Part shown: positions 33,089 through 42,600 of the stretch, one piece after another
Layout: each line of letters starts with the position of its first letter
Position numbering within the stretch: the first letter of the stretch is position 1
Assembly (NCBI GenBank): GCA_023457495.1
Contig: JAEWLQ010000051.1
Location: 1 to 64,000, forward strand
Source of the DNA: Pseudomonadota bacterium
GTDB taxonomy: Bacteria; Pseudomonadota; Gammaproteobacteria; Steroidobacterales; Steroidobacteraceae
Direction of reading: 5' to 3'
Length of the DNA: 64,000 nt
Notes under the pieces: generated by a model
Seen by the model: only the letters and a program-made list of their open reading frames with translations
What the model was told of the DNA's origin: nothing
The model's database searches: none
Translations under genes and position numbers: made by a program

Positions 33089-33729
33089 AACTGAAGCCAA
33101 ATTCACGTGCAATCCCAGCATTGCTCACGTGCGCATTGCTGGGTGGCTGCACGGCTATTCGCGTGCAGCCAGTATCGTCGCAGGAGCGCATCGAACACGT
33201 ATGTATCGAACGCAATCCGCGAGTCACCATTGGTGACTTCATTCCCGTGATGCAGGAAGGGTTCCGCAACCATGGAATTGAAAGTAGCGTTGTCGATTCT
33301 TCAGCGAATTGCCGATACACATCGGTTTATACCGCTCGGCGTACCTGGGATATCACGACCTATCTTTCTCAAGCGCAGATCGATATTCGAAGAGCTGGCA
33401 GGACTATCGCGACCGCGCACTATCACTTACGTGGCAAAGGCGGCTTTGCATTGAACAAGTGGGCGGGGACGCGAACGAAGATACTTCCGGTCATGGAGCA
33501 GTTGCTCTCTCAATTGCCGCGGCCGGATAAGTACACCGTACGAACTATCGTTGAGCCGGCCCCTGAGGTGCTGCCTGTTTCGACTCTCACGTCCGCCACA
33601 AACTCCGATAAGCCGACCGAAGGAGAACTCCTGAGAAAGCTATCGGAGCTGAAGGACGCCTACGAAGCTCAATTGATCACTAAAGAAGAATACGAGGCGA
33701 AACGTCGAGCATTGATTGATGCGCTCTAG
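33085..33729 (+). CDS. Sbal_3080-like lipoprotein with SHOCT tail
   Basis: 214 aa; lipobox LLGGC. The central domain (IGDFIPVMQEGFRNHGIES, WDITTYLSQAQIDIRRAGR, AHYHLRGKGGFALNKW) fits the Sbal_3080 lipoprotein family; the end KLSELKDAYEAQLITKEEYE is a SHOCT-like helix pair, common in oligomerising or membrane-linked proteins. Co-translated with the upstream secreted protein by a 4-bp overlap. Confidence 0.72.
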   Translation: MKLKPNSRAIPALLTCALLGGCTAIRVQPVSSQERIEHVCIERNPRVTIGDFIPVMQEGFRNHGIESSVVDSSANCRYTSVYTARRTWDITTYLSQAQIDIRRAGRTIATAHYHLRGKGGFALNKWAGTRTKILPVMEQLLSQLPRPDKYTVRTIVEPAPEVLPVSTLTSATNSDKPTEGELLRKLSELKDAYEAQLITKEEYEAKRRALIDAL

Positions 33730-33761
33730 CAGATTGGCTACGAACCCGGGTGTCGCGGAGG

Positions 33762-35066
33762 CTATTCCTGAACTCCAGAATCGGCGCCACGCCGAAGTAT
33801 TGGCGCAAACGTTCCAGCTGGAACGTCCTCGCCGCGCTTCGCCTGCTGCATGAGCACCTCGACCGCGAGATCCAGGTTCATGCGATCCCCACGCCAAACC
33901 GAGATCGGTTCGGCTGAGGGAGGCAGACGCCGCCAATCTCCCAACGGCTGCGTGCAGCCGGGCGCCACGCTATCCACGCTCTCACCGTTGCGCTTCACGA
34001 ACCGCAGCGCGCCGTCGTCGAGTCGTTCGATGCGGATGCCGCCTTCGTGGACGGCGTGATGATGGAAGCGGCATAGCGAGACGAGGTTCGAGGGCTTCGT
34101 TTCGCCGCCGTTGGCCCAGTGCTCCACGTGATGTGCATCGATGTAGCGCGTGTTCGAACAGCCGGGGAAGCGGCAGCTCTTGTCGCGGGCATTGAGCACG
34201 CGGCGGAGTGGGGCGGAGATGGTACGGGTCTTGCGGCCGACGTTGAGCGGCTCGCCATCATCGTTCTCGATCAGCGCGACGACGCTCGCATCGCAGGCGA
34301 GTCGGCGCGCGGTCTCGGCGGCCATCGACGGACCGTGTTCGAACTCGCAGCAGCCGGCAGTGCGGTCACGCAGGGTTTCGGCGGCTACGTGAACAACGAT
34401 CTGGTGGCGATCCGTGCCAGGCGCTTCGATGGCTTCATGCGCAACAAAGCTTTCCGCCACCAGCGCGAGCGCATCCGCGCGGCGCGCGCTGAACCGCACG
34501 CGCTCCTCAGACGTTCCAGCTGGAACGTTTTCAACCGCGATGTCCAGCGCATTCAGCACCAGCGCGCCGACCTCGGCCGTGAGGCGGGCATTAATAATGA
34601 GTGAGCCATCGTCGTCGTATCGGTACATGAGGCTGCGGTTCTGCTGTTGCCGCGCTTCGCGGGAGAGTTCTTCGGCCTCTTGGCAACGCCGGTACGCGCG
34701 CACGAGTTTCTCGACATGATTCGCCGTGCCGTGCTCGGCAATCATCAGGAAATAGTCCTCGGTCGCGGCATTCGCCACGCGCGTGATCTCGCGCACCTTG
34801 GAATAGCTGATCCGGCCGCTCTCCATCGCGGCGCTGAGCTTGGGCAGGCTCTCGAGCGCGCGGCTGACGCGCACTTTCTCGCGCGCGGCGCCCATCGCGA
34901 TGCCGCACTTCCAGTTGAGCCAGTGCGCGCAGGACTGTGTCGCGCCGTCGGACCAGCCGGTGCGCCGGTCGAACTCGGCGATCAGCATGAGCCAGCGATG
35001 ATGCGCGGCGTTGAGGTGGCCGGTGAAGCCGCAGATCTCGGCGGCGAGCTCGTCGATGGAACGCAT
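33762..35066 (-). CDS. DUF222 - HNH endonuclease
   Basis: 434 aa from ATG 35066, set by the ribosome site GGAGGTGTCC. N-terminal DUF222 domain (residues ~20-280), then HNH: CRFPGCSNTRYIDAHHVEHW, ANGGETKPSNLVSLCRFHHH. The HH/N/H residues and the two Cys-bearing knuckles are in place, so nuclease activity is plausible. The family is multi-copy in many genomes and of unclear role. Two perfect copies of the dispersed palindrome lie inside the gene, each read as VPAGT (ENVPAGTSEE and EDVPAGTF). Confidence 0.9.
   Translation of the reverse strand: MRSIDELAAEICGFTGHLNAAHHRWLMLIAEFDRRTGWSDGATQSCAHWLNWKCGIAMGAAREKVRVSRALESLPKLSAAMESGRISYSKVREITRVANAATEDYFLMIAEHGTANHVEKLVRAYRRCQEAEELSREARQQQNRSLMYRYDDDGSLIINARLTAEVGALVLNALDIAVENVPAGTSEERVRFSARRADALALVAESFVAHEAIEAPGTDRHQIVVHVAAETLRDRTAGCCEFEHGPSMAAETARRLACDASVVALIENDDGEPLNVGRKTRTISAPLRRVLNARDKSCRFPGCSNTRYIDAHHVEHWANGGETKPSNLVSLCRFHHHAVHEGGIRIERLDDGALRFVKRNGESVDSVAPGCTQPLGDWRRLPPSAEPISVWRGDRMNLDLAVEVLMQQAKRGEDVPAGTFAPILRRGADSGVQE
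33808..33827. repeat. Dispersed palindrome, copy C (inside DUF222-HNH gene)
   Basis: AACGTTCCAGCTGGAACGTC; the inner 18 bp are a perfect palindrome. In frame on the minus strand it encodes DVPAGT near the C-terminus of the endonuclease. Confidence 0.8.
34510..34529. repeat. Dispersed palindrome, copy D (inside DUF222-HNH gene)
   Basis: GACGTTCCAGCTGGAACGTT with a perfect 18-bp core, encoding NVPAGTS in the DUF222 part of the same gene. It is the second in-frame copy, about 700 bp from copy C. Confidence 0.8.
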
Positions 35067-35102
35067 GGACACCTCCGTGTGGCCAGGCTGGCGACTGTGT
35101 TT

Positions 35103-35117
35103 GCGTACAGTATACGC
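35103..35117 (-). promoter_or_regulatory. Likely -10 and operator of the DUF222-HNH gene
   Basis: Inverted repeat GCGTA-N5-TACGC. On the minus strand it contains TATACT (35109-35114), a near-consensus -10 about 43 bp before the start codon. The -35 region is GC-rich and weak, so an activator may be needed; the repeat could be its site. Confidence 0.4.
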
Positions 35118-35236
35118 GCCGCGCGCGCGGCGTGCATCGCGAAAGCGCATGCTTCGCGACGAAACTCGACGTGCCGAACTAGTTAGTTGAAGCGGCGGTG
35201 CCGCCGGCGAGCGCGAGCGACTTCGGCGCCTGCCGA

Positions 35237-36139
35237 CTATCTGCGCGCGTGCAACATCCTGTACAGCGGATCGCCCTTGAACCCGTGATGCTGACGCGCA
35301 TACGCGTACTCCCAGAGCAGTGGCGTCGAAAACATCACCGTGCCGTCACCGGTCGCGGGATCGAGCGCCAGCGTGATGCTCGCGGGACAACGGGTGCGGA
35401 TGCTGCGATCGCGGGGCGGGCACCAGCGCCAGATGCCGAACTTGCGTTCGCGGTGATCGGTGGTGTCGCCTTCCATCGTTTCGATGATCACCTGGCCGCT
35501 GCGCGTGAACTTGTCGGGTCTGCCGAACCGGGCGATGAGTTTCTCGAGCACGCGGTCGTAGGTGGTCACGTGCCCGCCGGGCAGCTTGCGCAACTCCTCG
35601 CGTGTTTCACTGCGGAACAACATGCGCACGCCGCAGAACTTGTTCATCTCGTCGAACTCTTGCGGCACATCGAGTTTGACGCCGTTCCAGTTCGCGCAGA
35701 ATTGATAGATCACGGGATGCAGGTAAACGCCGTTCTTCTCGCTGCCGAAGCGGGCGCCCTGGTCGTCGACCGTGTATTCGGACAGCACGTAGAGCCCGCC
35801 ACCCTCGAACTTCGCGCGCATGCTGTTCAGCGTCGCCATGGGTTCGCATTTGCCGGGATCCGCGCCGTCCTCGACGACGGCATAGCCGCCGATCGTTATG
35901 CAGGTGAATTTCAGATCCGTCTGCACGGGGCGCATCCACGCGGCGCCAACGCCGATCGGCGTCTCCGGCAGTTGCGCGAAGCCGGGGCTGGTGCGCAGCG
36001 CTTCCCAGAGCTGGCCGCCGAAGCCGTCGGGCGCGGCGTATTTCACTTTCTTGGGTTTGTCGGCCGCGTGCGCGGAGAGGACGGCCGTGAGCAGCAGTGC
36101 TGCGAAGGCGCGCAGGTACGGAGAGGACGGGTTCTTCAT
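35237..36139 (-). CDS. Secreted protein of unknown function
   Basis: 300 aa; signal peptide AFAALLLTAVLSAHAAD. Mature part has four or five Cys and a possible His/Asp cluster (HVTTYDRVLEKLIARFGRPD). No family recognised. Same strand as RarD upstream with a 36-bp gap. Confidence 0.7.
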   Translation of the reverse strand: MKNPSSPYLRAFAALLLTAVLSAHAADKPKKVKYAAPDGFGGQLWEALRTSPGFAQLPETPIGVGAAWMRPVQTDLKFTCITIGGYAVVEDGADPGKCEPMATLNSMRAKFEGGGLYVLSEYTVDDQGARFGSEKNGVYLHPVIYQFCANWNGVKLDVPQEFDEMNKFCGVRMLFRSETREELRKLPGGHVTTYDRVLEKLIARFGRPDKFTRSGQVIIETMEGDTTDHRERKFGIWRWCPPRDRSIRTRCPASITLALDPATGDGTVMFSTPLLWEYAYARQHHGFKGDPLYRMLHARR

Positions 36140-36175
36140 GTCGATTGTTGTTATAGCGAAATGCCGCCAAATCGA

Positions 36176-37054
36176 CTAGCCGGCCGCTGACTTGGCCTTG
36201 TACCACCCATTCACCGCGTAGATCGCGAGACCCATCCAGATGAGCACGAATCCCATCGCGCGTGCGGCCGGAAACGGCTCGTGAAACACAACGAGTCCAC
36301 AAACGAGTTGCAGCGAAGGACCAATGAACTGGATCACTCCCATCGTCGACAACGGAATGTGTCGCGCGCCGTACGCAAACAACACCAGCGGTATCGCGGT
36401 GACCACGCCGCTCGCGAGCAGCAGCCCATCGACGAGTGGACTCATGTGTCCGAACGCGCCGATGCCCGACATCTCGCACCAGATCAGATAACCCACCGCG
36501 AACGGCGTGAGCAGCACGCATTCGACCGCGAGGCCGGGCAACGCCTCGACCGCGACCGTCTTGCGGATGAGCCCATACAACGCGAACGACGCGCCAACCA
36601 TGAGCGCGAGCCAGGGCGTGTGGCCGGCAACATAGGTGAGGTACATAACGCCGGCGGTCGCGAACACGATGGCGATCCACTGCACGCGGTCGAGTCGCTC
36701 CGACAACACGACGATGCCGAGCACGACGTTGATGAGCGGGCCGATGTAATACGCGAGGCTGACGTCGAGCACGCGGTCGTGGTTCACGGCCCACGCAAAG
36801 CCTATCCAGTTGACGCAGATGAGGAACGCGCTGCAGGCGAGCCGCAGCAGTACGTCCTTGCGCAACATCGCGTCGCGCAGCTTGAAGAGGTCGCGGGTGA
36901 CGGCGAGCCACGCGATCACGAACACCAGCGACCACGCGATCCGGTGCGCGGTGATCTGCATCGCGGACACGCGCACGAGTCCGATCAGATAGAGAGGAAA
37001 GAATCCCCAGATGACGAACGCACTGATCGCCGCGGTGTAGCCGTGCTTGCGCAT
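36176..37054 (-). CDS. rarD: EamA-type transporter RarD
   Basis: 292 aa, ten TM helices. The start (KHGYTAAISAFVIWGFFPLY), HRIAWS, NWIGFAWAVNHDRVLDVSLA and YYIGPLINV are the RarD signature (RarD of E. coli is similar in length). RarD belongs to the drug/metabolite transporter superfamily; its substrate is not well defined. Confidence 0.9.
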   Translation of the reverse strand: MRKHGYTAAISAFVIWGFFPLYLIGLVRVSAMQITAHRIAWSLVFVIAWLAVTRDLFKLRDAMLRKDVLLRLACSAFLICVNWIGFAWAVNHDRVLDVSLAYYIGPLINVVLGIVVLSERLDRVQWIAIVFATAGVMYLTYVAGHTPWLALMVGASFALYGLIRKTVAVEALPGLAVECVLLTPFAVGYLIWCEMSGIGAFGHMSPLVDGLLLASGVVTAIPLVLFAYGARHIPLSTMGVIQFIGPSLQLVCGLVVFHEPFPAARAMGFVLIWMGLAIYAVNGWYKAKSAAG

Positions 37055-37345
37055 GTGATGGGCTTGGCCCCGATAACTGTATCAGTGGACGCGGCAACTC
37101 GTCCGCTAAGGGTCGGCGCAAGCGTCAATTCACACATCTGGCCGCGAAACGAGATATATCGGGCTATTCGCCTCCCGACGTGTTAGGGTCTTCCTCGCTC
37201 GTGATCCTTTCGCCTTGACTCCTTGGCCGCGCGCGCCTTCCCGGCGCCTCTCTCAGGCCAGAGCGCCATCTCAAAAGCCTCCCGAACCACCGACGCGCCT
37301 CGCTAGAGCGCGGCGGCGACCTTTCATTCACTCGAGATTTTTTCA
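37055..37345 (+). other. Long leader of the RRM gene
   Basis: About 290 bases between divergent RarD and RRM genes. The last ~170 bases before the ATG are C/T-rich with a T-run (GATTTTTTCA) just before the start. RRM RNA-binding proteins of this type often have long, cold-responsive 5' leaders; I see no defined riboswitch fold. Confidence 0.4.
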
Positions 37346-37615
37346 ATGACCAAACTTTATGTCGGAAATCTTCCTTTCACGGCCACCGAAGACGCCGTTC
37401 GCAACCTCTTCGCAGATCACGGTACGGTGGAGAAGATTTCGCTGATCAATGACCGCGACACGGGCCGTCCCCGTGGCTTCGGTTTCATCGAGATGTCGAA
37501 CTCGGATGCCACGCGCGCCATGCAGGCGCTCAACGGCAAGGACTTCGATGGCCGCGCGCTCAAGATCAACGAAGCGCAGGACAAGCCCCGCACGAGCGGA
37601 TATTCACGCTATTGA
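37346..37615 (+). CDS. RRM RNA-binding protein
   Basis: 89 aa, a single RNA recognition motif: RNP2 LYVGNLPF near residue 3, RNP1 RGFGFIEM near residue 43. Short basic tail (DKPRTSGYSRY), without the long Gly-rich tail seen in cyanobacterial Rbp proteins. Binds single-stranded RNA; probably a stress or cold-response RNA chaperone. The receiver gene follows after 12 bp. Confidence 0.92.
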   Translation: MTKLYVGNLPFTATEDAVRNLFADHGTVEKISLINDRDTGRPRGFGFIEMSNSDATRAMQALNGKDFDGRALKINEAQDKPRTSGYSRY

Positions 37616-37627
37616 TGGGAGACGCTG

Positions 37628-38095
37628 ATGCAAATCCATAGTCAGGCCATGCTTCGCAGTCATCTGCCGCTGCCGGATTACCCGGAGCCTGCTGTGGAAC
37701 TTGCATCCAGCGACTTCAAGATCCTGATCGTCAACGAAGACATGCGCTCGGCGGATACGCTGAAGCGCACGTTGCACGATCTCGGATACTTCACCACGTT
37801 CACCGCGTACTCGGCGCGTCGCGCGCTCGAGGTCGCGGTGGACTTCTCTCCGGCGGTCGCGTTGCTCGATCTCGAGCTGCCCGACATGACCGGCTATCAA
37901 CTGGCGCACCGGCTGCGGTCGCATCTGTCGACTTGCGTCCGTCAGGTGCCGTTGCTGGCGATCGCCGAACTACCCATGTACGGCACCGCGGAGCTCACGC
38001 GCGCGGCGGGTTTCATGGGTTGGCTGGCGAAGCCAGTCGAGCCGGCTGCGTTGAACGCGCTGTTGAACCGGCTGCTGACAGGAGAACCGTCATGA
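37628..38095 (+). CDS. Single-domain response regulator (receiver only)
   Basis: 155 aa: a 30-residue N-terminal extension, then a receiver domain (ILIVNEDMRSADTL; phosphoacceptor Asp in ALLDLELPDMTG; Lys in WLAKPVEP). The first acidic pocket reads NED, so one acid is replaced by Asn, which may lower phosphorylation. No output domain. It overlaps the next small gene by ATGA. Confidence 0.85.
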   Translation: MQIHSQAMLRSHLPLPDYPEPAVELASSDFKILIVNEDMRSADTLKRTLHDLGYFTTFTAYSARRALEVAVDFSPAVALLDLELPDMTGYQLAHRLRSHLSTCVRQVPLLAIAELPMYGTAELTRAAGFMGWLAKPVEPAALNALLNRLLTGEPS

Positions 38096-38211
38096 GCAAG
38101 AACATGGACCAGAAGAAGAGCTCGAAGAAGAAGGCGTTGAAGACCTTCGACGAGAAGCGCGCCGCGAAGAAAGCCAAGAAAGCGGAAAAGGCTTTTCTGC
38201 ATCGAGCTTGA
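38092..38211 (+). CDS. Lys-rich micro-protein
   Basis: 39 aa (MSKNMDQKKSSKKKALKTFD...), 15 Lys or Arg, ATGA overlap with the receiver gene and ribosome site GGAG. Strong positive charge suggests binding to RNA, DNA or ribosome. With the RRM gene upstream, it makes a compact RNA-linked operon. Confidence 0.65.
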   Translation: MSKNMDQKKSSKKKALKTFDEKRAAKKAKKAEKAFLHRA

Positions 38212-38323
38212 CGCCGGTGCCGTCAGACGCCACCTGCAACGGCGACTGACAGACCATGGTCCACTGGCAACGCGGGACGGGGCGGCTACGCTGAAATGAA
38301 ATAGCCGCTGGGATGGTTCTGCG

Positions 38324-38704
38324 ATGCCATCGTGCAACCGATTTCTTTACCTGGCTGTCCTCGCCTCGCTACTGACGCTGGGCTGCGCCGGTACGCCTCC
38401 CCCTGACGCCGAAATGGCGCGCGCAAGAACCCTCATTTCTCAAGCCGAGAGCAGCGGCGCGCAGCGCTACGCGGCCGCCGACATCGATCGCGCACGCAGC
38501 AAGCTCGCGGAAGCGCAAGCCGCGCTCACCAGCAAAGACTTCGACGTGGCGCGCATGCGCGCGGACGAAGCCGCGGCGGACGCCGAGCTCGCCGCCGCCC
38601 GCGCCCGCAGCAGCGACGCGCAACGCGCGGCCGACGAGATGCAAAGAAGCGTGGACATGCTGCGGCAGGAAGCGGAGCGCGGCCTGCCGAGGAGTCAGCC
38701 ATGA
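38324..38704 (+). CDS. DUF4398 lipoprotein
   Basis: 126 aa; lipobox LTLGC. The rest is one long Ala/Arg/Glu helix (RARTLISQAESSGAQRYAAA, DIDRARSKLAEAQAALTSKD) of DUF4398 type. Co-translated (ATGA) with the OmpA-domain gene, with which it probably forms a periplasmic coiled assembly. Confidence 0.85.
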   Translation: MPSCNRFLYLAVLASLLTLGCAGTPPPDAEMARARTLISQAESSGAQRYAAADIDRARSKLAEAQAALTSKDFDVARMRADEAAADAELAAARARSSDAQRAADEMQRSVDMLRQEAERGLPRSQP

Positions 38705-39483
38705 AACACGCACACGCATTCGCAGTTGCGGTGATGGTGGGATCGCTCTCGGCAATGCTCATGTCGTGTGGCTCCGGTCCGCCGTTGAACACCAATGCGC
38801 TGCTCGAGGCGCGAACCCGCGTCGGGCAGCTGTCGGATAACCCCGCCTCCGCCGAAGTCGCGAGCCGCGAACTATCTTCCGCGCGCAACCAGCTGTCGCT
38901 CGCCGAAACGGCGCTGAAGGAAAAGAACCAGGCCGCGCTGGATCATCACGCCTATCTCGCGTCCCGCCAGGCCGAGACGGGCAACGAACGCATCCGCGAG
39001 CGCGACGCGCGCAGCGCGGTCACGCAGAGCGAAGCCGAGCGCAACCGAGTGCTGCTCGACGCGCGCAACGCGGAGCTCGAGGCGCGCAAGGCGCTCGCGG
39101 CGCAGGAGACGGCGCGCGGCACGGTGCTGACGCTCGGCGATGTGCTGTTCGACACTGGCAAGGCAATCCTCAAGCCGGGTGCGGACGCGACGCTGAACCG
39201 CGTGAGCGAATTCATGAGGCGTTATCCGCAGACGCGGCTGCGCATCGAAGGACACACGGACAGCCAGGGCTCCGAGCGGATGAACTACGAGCTCTCGCAG
39301 CGCCGCGCGGTGGCGGTCGCGGACGCGTTGACCGCGCGCGGCGTGGCGCGGGATCGCATTCTGACGGAGGGCAAGGGTCCGTCGATGCCCATCGCCAGTA
39401 ACGACACGGCGGAAGGGCGTCAACGGAACCGCCGCGTCGAAATGGTGTTTTCCGACAGCAGCGGCAATTTCGTGGGTGGCTGA
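38701..39483 (+). CDS. OmpA-family lipoprotein with DUF4398 N-terminus
   Basis: 260 aa; lipobox AMLMSC. DUF4398 coiled region to about residue 140, then an OmpA peptidoglycan-binding domain (FDTGKAILKPGADATLNRVS; RIEGHTDSQGSERMNYELSQ; RRAVAVADAL; NRRVEMVF). It would tie the outer membrane to peptidoglycan. Confidence 0.9.
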   Translation: MKHAHAFAVAVMVGSLSAMLMSCGSGPPLNTNALLEARTRVGQLSDNPASAEVASRELSSARNQLSLAETALKEKNQAALDHHAYLASRQAETGNERIRERDARSAVTQSEAERNRVLLDARNAELEARKALAAQETARGTVLTLGDVLFDTGKAILKPGADATLNRVSEFMRRYPQTRLRIEGHTDSQGSERMNYELSQRRAVAVADALTARGVARDRILTEGKGPSMPIASNDTAEGRQRNRRVEMVFSDSSGNFVGG

Positions 39484-39600
39484 CGAGCGCGCGAGCCTGA
39501 TTCTGTAATCTCAACCTGAACGGCTCGACTTCGAGCTATGTAAGGAAAGACAATCCCGCAGCAGAGATATCCAAGGCCCGTAGAGGCGGAGGAGTCTGAG

Positions 39601-42600
39601 GTGGGTACAGGGAGCAGATTCGTCGCGGCGTTACTCGCGCTCGCGCTTTCGTCGTTGGTCCCGGCAGCCGAGCGGCCACACATCGGCTTCGCGGAAAAGA
39701 TCGTGGTGACCCCCGGAACGGCGCGGGTGCAGTTCGACGCGTACGGCCGCCGATTCGCCCTGAACCTGCGCAGCAACGACCGCGCCCTCGGGCGGCTGAG
39801 TCTCAAGCAACGGACCTCCATCGCCGGAACCCGGCTCTGGCGTGGAACGCTCGAGGGTCAATCCGGCTCCTGGGTACGGCTGACGGAAAGCGGCGGCGCG
39901 AGCGAGGGCGTGATCTGGGACGGTCACGATCTCTATGTCGTCACGCGATACGAAAACATCGCGTCCTCGCTGGGAGCGCCGCTGACGGCCAAGGCCGGCG
40001 ACACGGTGATCTTCCGGCTTTCGGATTCCACCAATCTACTGCCCTCGGGGTACTGCGGCACCGGGCCGTCGCCCGACGGCCTCGCGTCTAACAACGGTCT
40101 CGTGCAGTACCGCAACATGGTCGCCGAGATGAAGATCCAGTCGCGGATGCAGGCCATCGCGCCTTCGGCCCGGCAGCTGGAAATTTCGATGATCGCGGAC
40201 AGCACCTTGGTGGCGCGCACGTCCGACGCGATGGCCTCCATGCTCGGCATCTACAACATCGTCGACGGAATCTATGCCGAACAGTTAGGGCTGCTGATCG
40301 TTCCGGCGGACATCCGATTGATCCCCGCGGCAGGCGATCCATTCACGTCAACCAATCCCGCGACTCTCCTGGGACAGCTCGAAACGTACCGGCTGAACAC
40401 GCCGGCCATCGCCTCGCTTGGAATCGCACATCTTTTCACCGGACTCGATCTCGATGGCGACATCGGTGGAATCGCGCGCCTGGGCGGGGCCTGCCAGGCG
40501 ACCGAAGCGGTGTCGCTCACGGAAGGTTGGCTCGACAACTTGTCGTCAGCGCTCATCATGGCCCACGAGATCGGGCACAACCTCGGCGCTGACCACGACG
40601 GCACCGGCGCCTGCGTAACGGTTCCCGACTCTGACTCTTACCTGATGTCGCCGACTTTCAACTACAGCCAACGGTTCTCCCAATGCAGCCTCGATTCGAT
40701 GAATGCGTTCCTCGCGACCGCGTCCTGCCTGGCGCCGGCCGTTTACGCAAAGGTGGAGTTGCCACGGGACTCGCGCTCATTCTTCGTCGATGTCGACGTA
40801 CCGATGACGATGCCGTTCGATCTCCATTCCACGGGTACCAGCACCATCAATGGCGCGAAGCTGGACCTGAATGTGCACGAGAGTTTCGTGCTGACCGCCA
40901 CGACGCCTGGCGTGACCTGTACTCCTGTGCCGCCCTTGCTCAGCTGCGACGTGGGTTCGATTCCCGCGGGTGAAGTGCGACGTGTCGAGCTGACCTTCAT
41001 CCCCGGGCAACAGGGCTACTTCGACATGGGAGCGACGGTGTCCGCCTCCAACAACCAGAACACCCGCGATACCTCGCAACGCAATTCGATCAACGTGCGG
41101 CCGAACATCGATGTGTCGGTAGCCGTCGCCACTTCCACCTCGATTGCGGTCCTTGGCGACATGGTCGACGTCACGCTGACCGTGCGCTCGCTGAGGACAC
41201 GCACGGCGCTCGATGTTCGAGTCAGCGTTTCGGGTGGTGGTTTGTCGGCCGAGTCGTTCGATGCGCCGGCTGGCGTCACTTGCCGGTACGGCGTAAACAT
41301 CGCCGGCGACGCCATCTGTAGTTTGGGTGACATTCCCGGCGGTGAGACCCGGACCATCGTCATGCACTCCAGGGCATCGCAGGTCGTGCATCAGGTGTTG
41401 GGCAGGGCGTACGTGACCGCGAGCAACGAGTCGTCCGGCAACCTCAACAACGAGGCGACGTTCACGATGAGTGTCGGCGCCGGGCATGACGTCGGCCTGG
41501 AAGACCTGATGCCCATGGAGCCGGTGCGGTACAACATGCCTTTTGAGTACCGCGCCAACCTGCGTTCCTATGGCACGGAATCCGTGGACGGCGTGCGCGT
41601 CAACATCGAGCTCAACATGCAGGTTCCGCGCGCGCTCGACTCGATCACTTCCGTAACCCTCGGCGGAAACGCGTGTATCCGGCACTACAACTGGAGGTAT
41701 GAGTGCATCGTCGGAACGATGGCGGCCGGTGAAGTCCTGCCCATTTCGATCGTGGGCATTGCCACTGGAGTGGGGGTAAACCGCGTCACGATGGATTCAT
41801 ACGCCACGGTCAACGATAACCCGTCCAATGACCGTGTCTCCCGCAGCTGGATAGTGCTCTATGGACTGGACGCTTCTCTCCAGGGCGGCGTGTCTGAGCT
41901 GATCGAAGGAGTGGAAGGAGGTGGTTCCTTCGGAGTGTGGTCGAACGGCATTCAGGCGGCGAACGATGCGGTGTTGAACGTCGAATTTCCGGAGCAGGTG
42001 CGCCTGACGCGGATCGACGTGAGCCAATTCAGCACGGCTAACTGCTCGATCGTCGATCCTCGGCACTTGCGCTGCACATACGACTTTCCGCCTTCGAGCC
42101 TCCATCAGAGTTTCTCGTACTACGTGATCAGCGACGTGCCGGGCACATACCAGGCGACCGCGACGCTCGAGCTCGAGGGCGACGAGAATCCAGCAAACAA
42201 CACTCTTCAGTTCCCGGTCAACGTAGCTGCCTACATCGACGCCGGCGTGCGCAGGCCGGAGACCCTGCCGCTATTCATGCTCACAGGACAGGACCTGACG
42301 ATTCCGTTCGAAGTATTCATCGGCCCGCGTCCGGTCAGCGACGTCTCGCTGGAAATATTCGCGCAGCAAAGCGCCGAGATCTCGTCGGTATCCACCGGAA
42401 GCGGGACTTGCACGCGTGTCCTTGCGAATCAGTACACCTGTGCGCTCGGTGACCTGCCGAGCGGCAGCGTCGTGAACCTCTCCGCCGTGTTCACGACGAC
42501 CAATACAGAGGGCACCGCGTATTTCAGCGCGAGCGTCTCCACGCCCGGGGACAAGATCCCCAACAACAATAACGCGCACGCCTCCATGAGGATCACGGCA

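Noticed and set aside
35607..37121. 504-codon minus-strand frame spanning RarD and its downstream neighbour
   Set aside because: It is a shifted frame across two real genes; product is Arg/His-rich with no domain.
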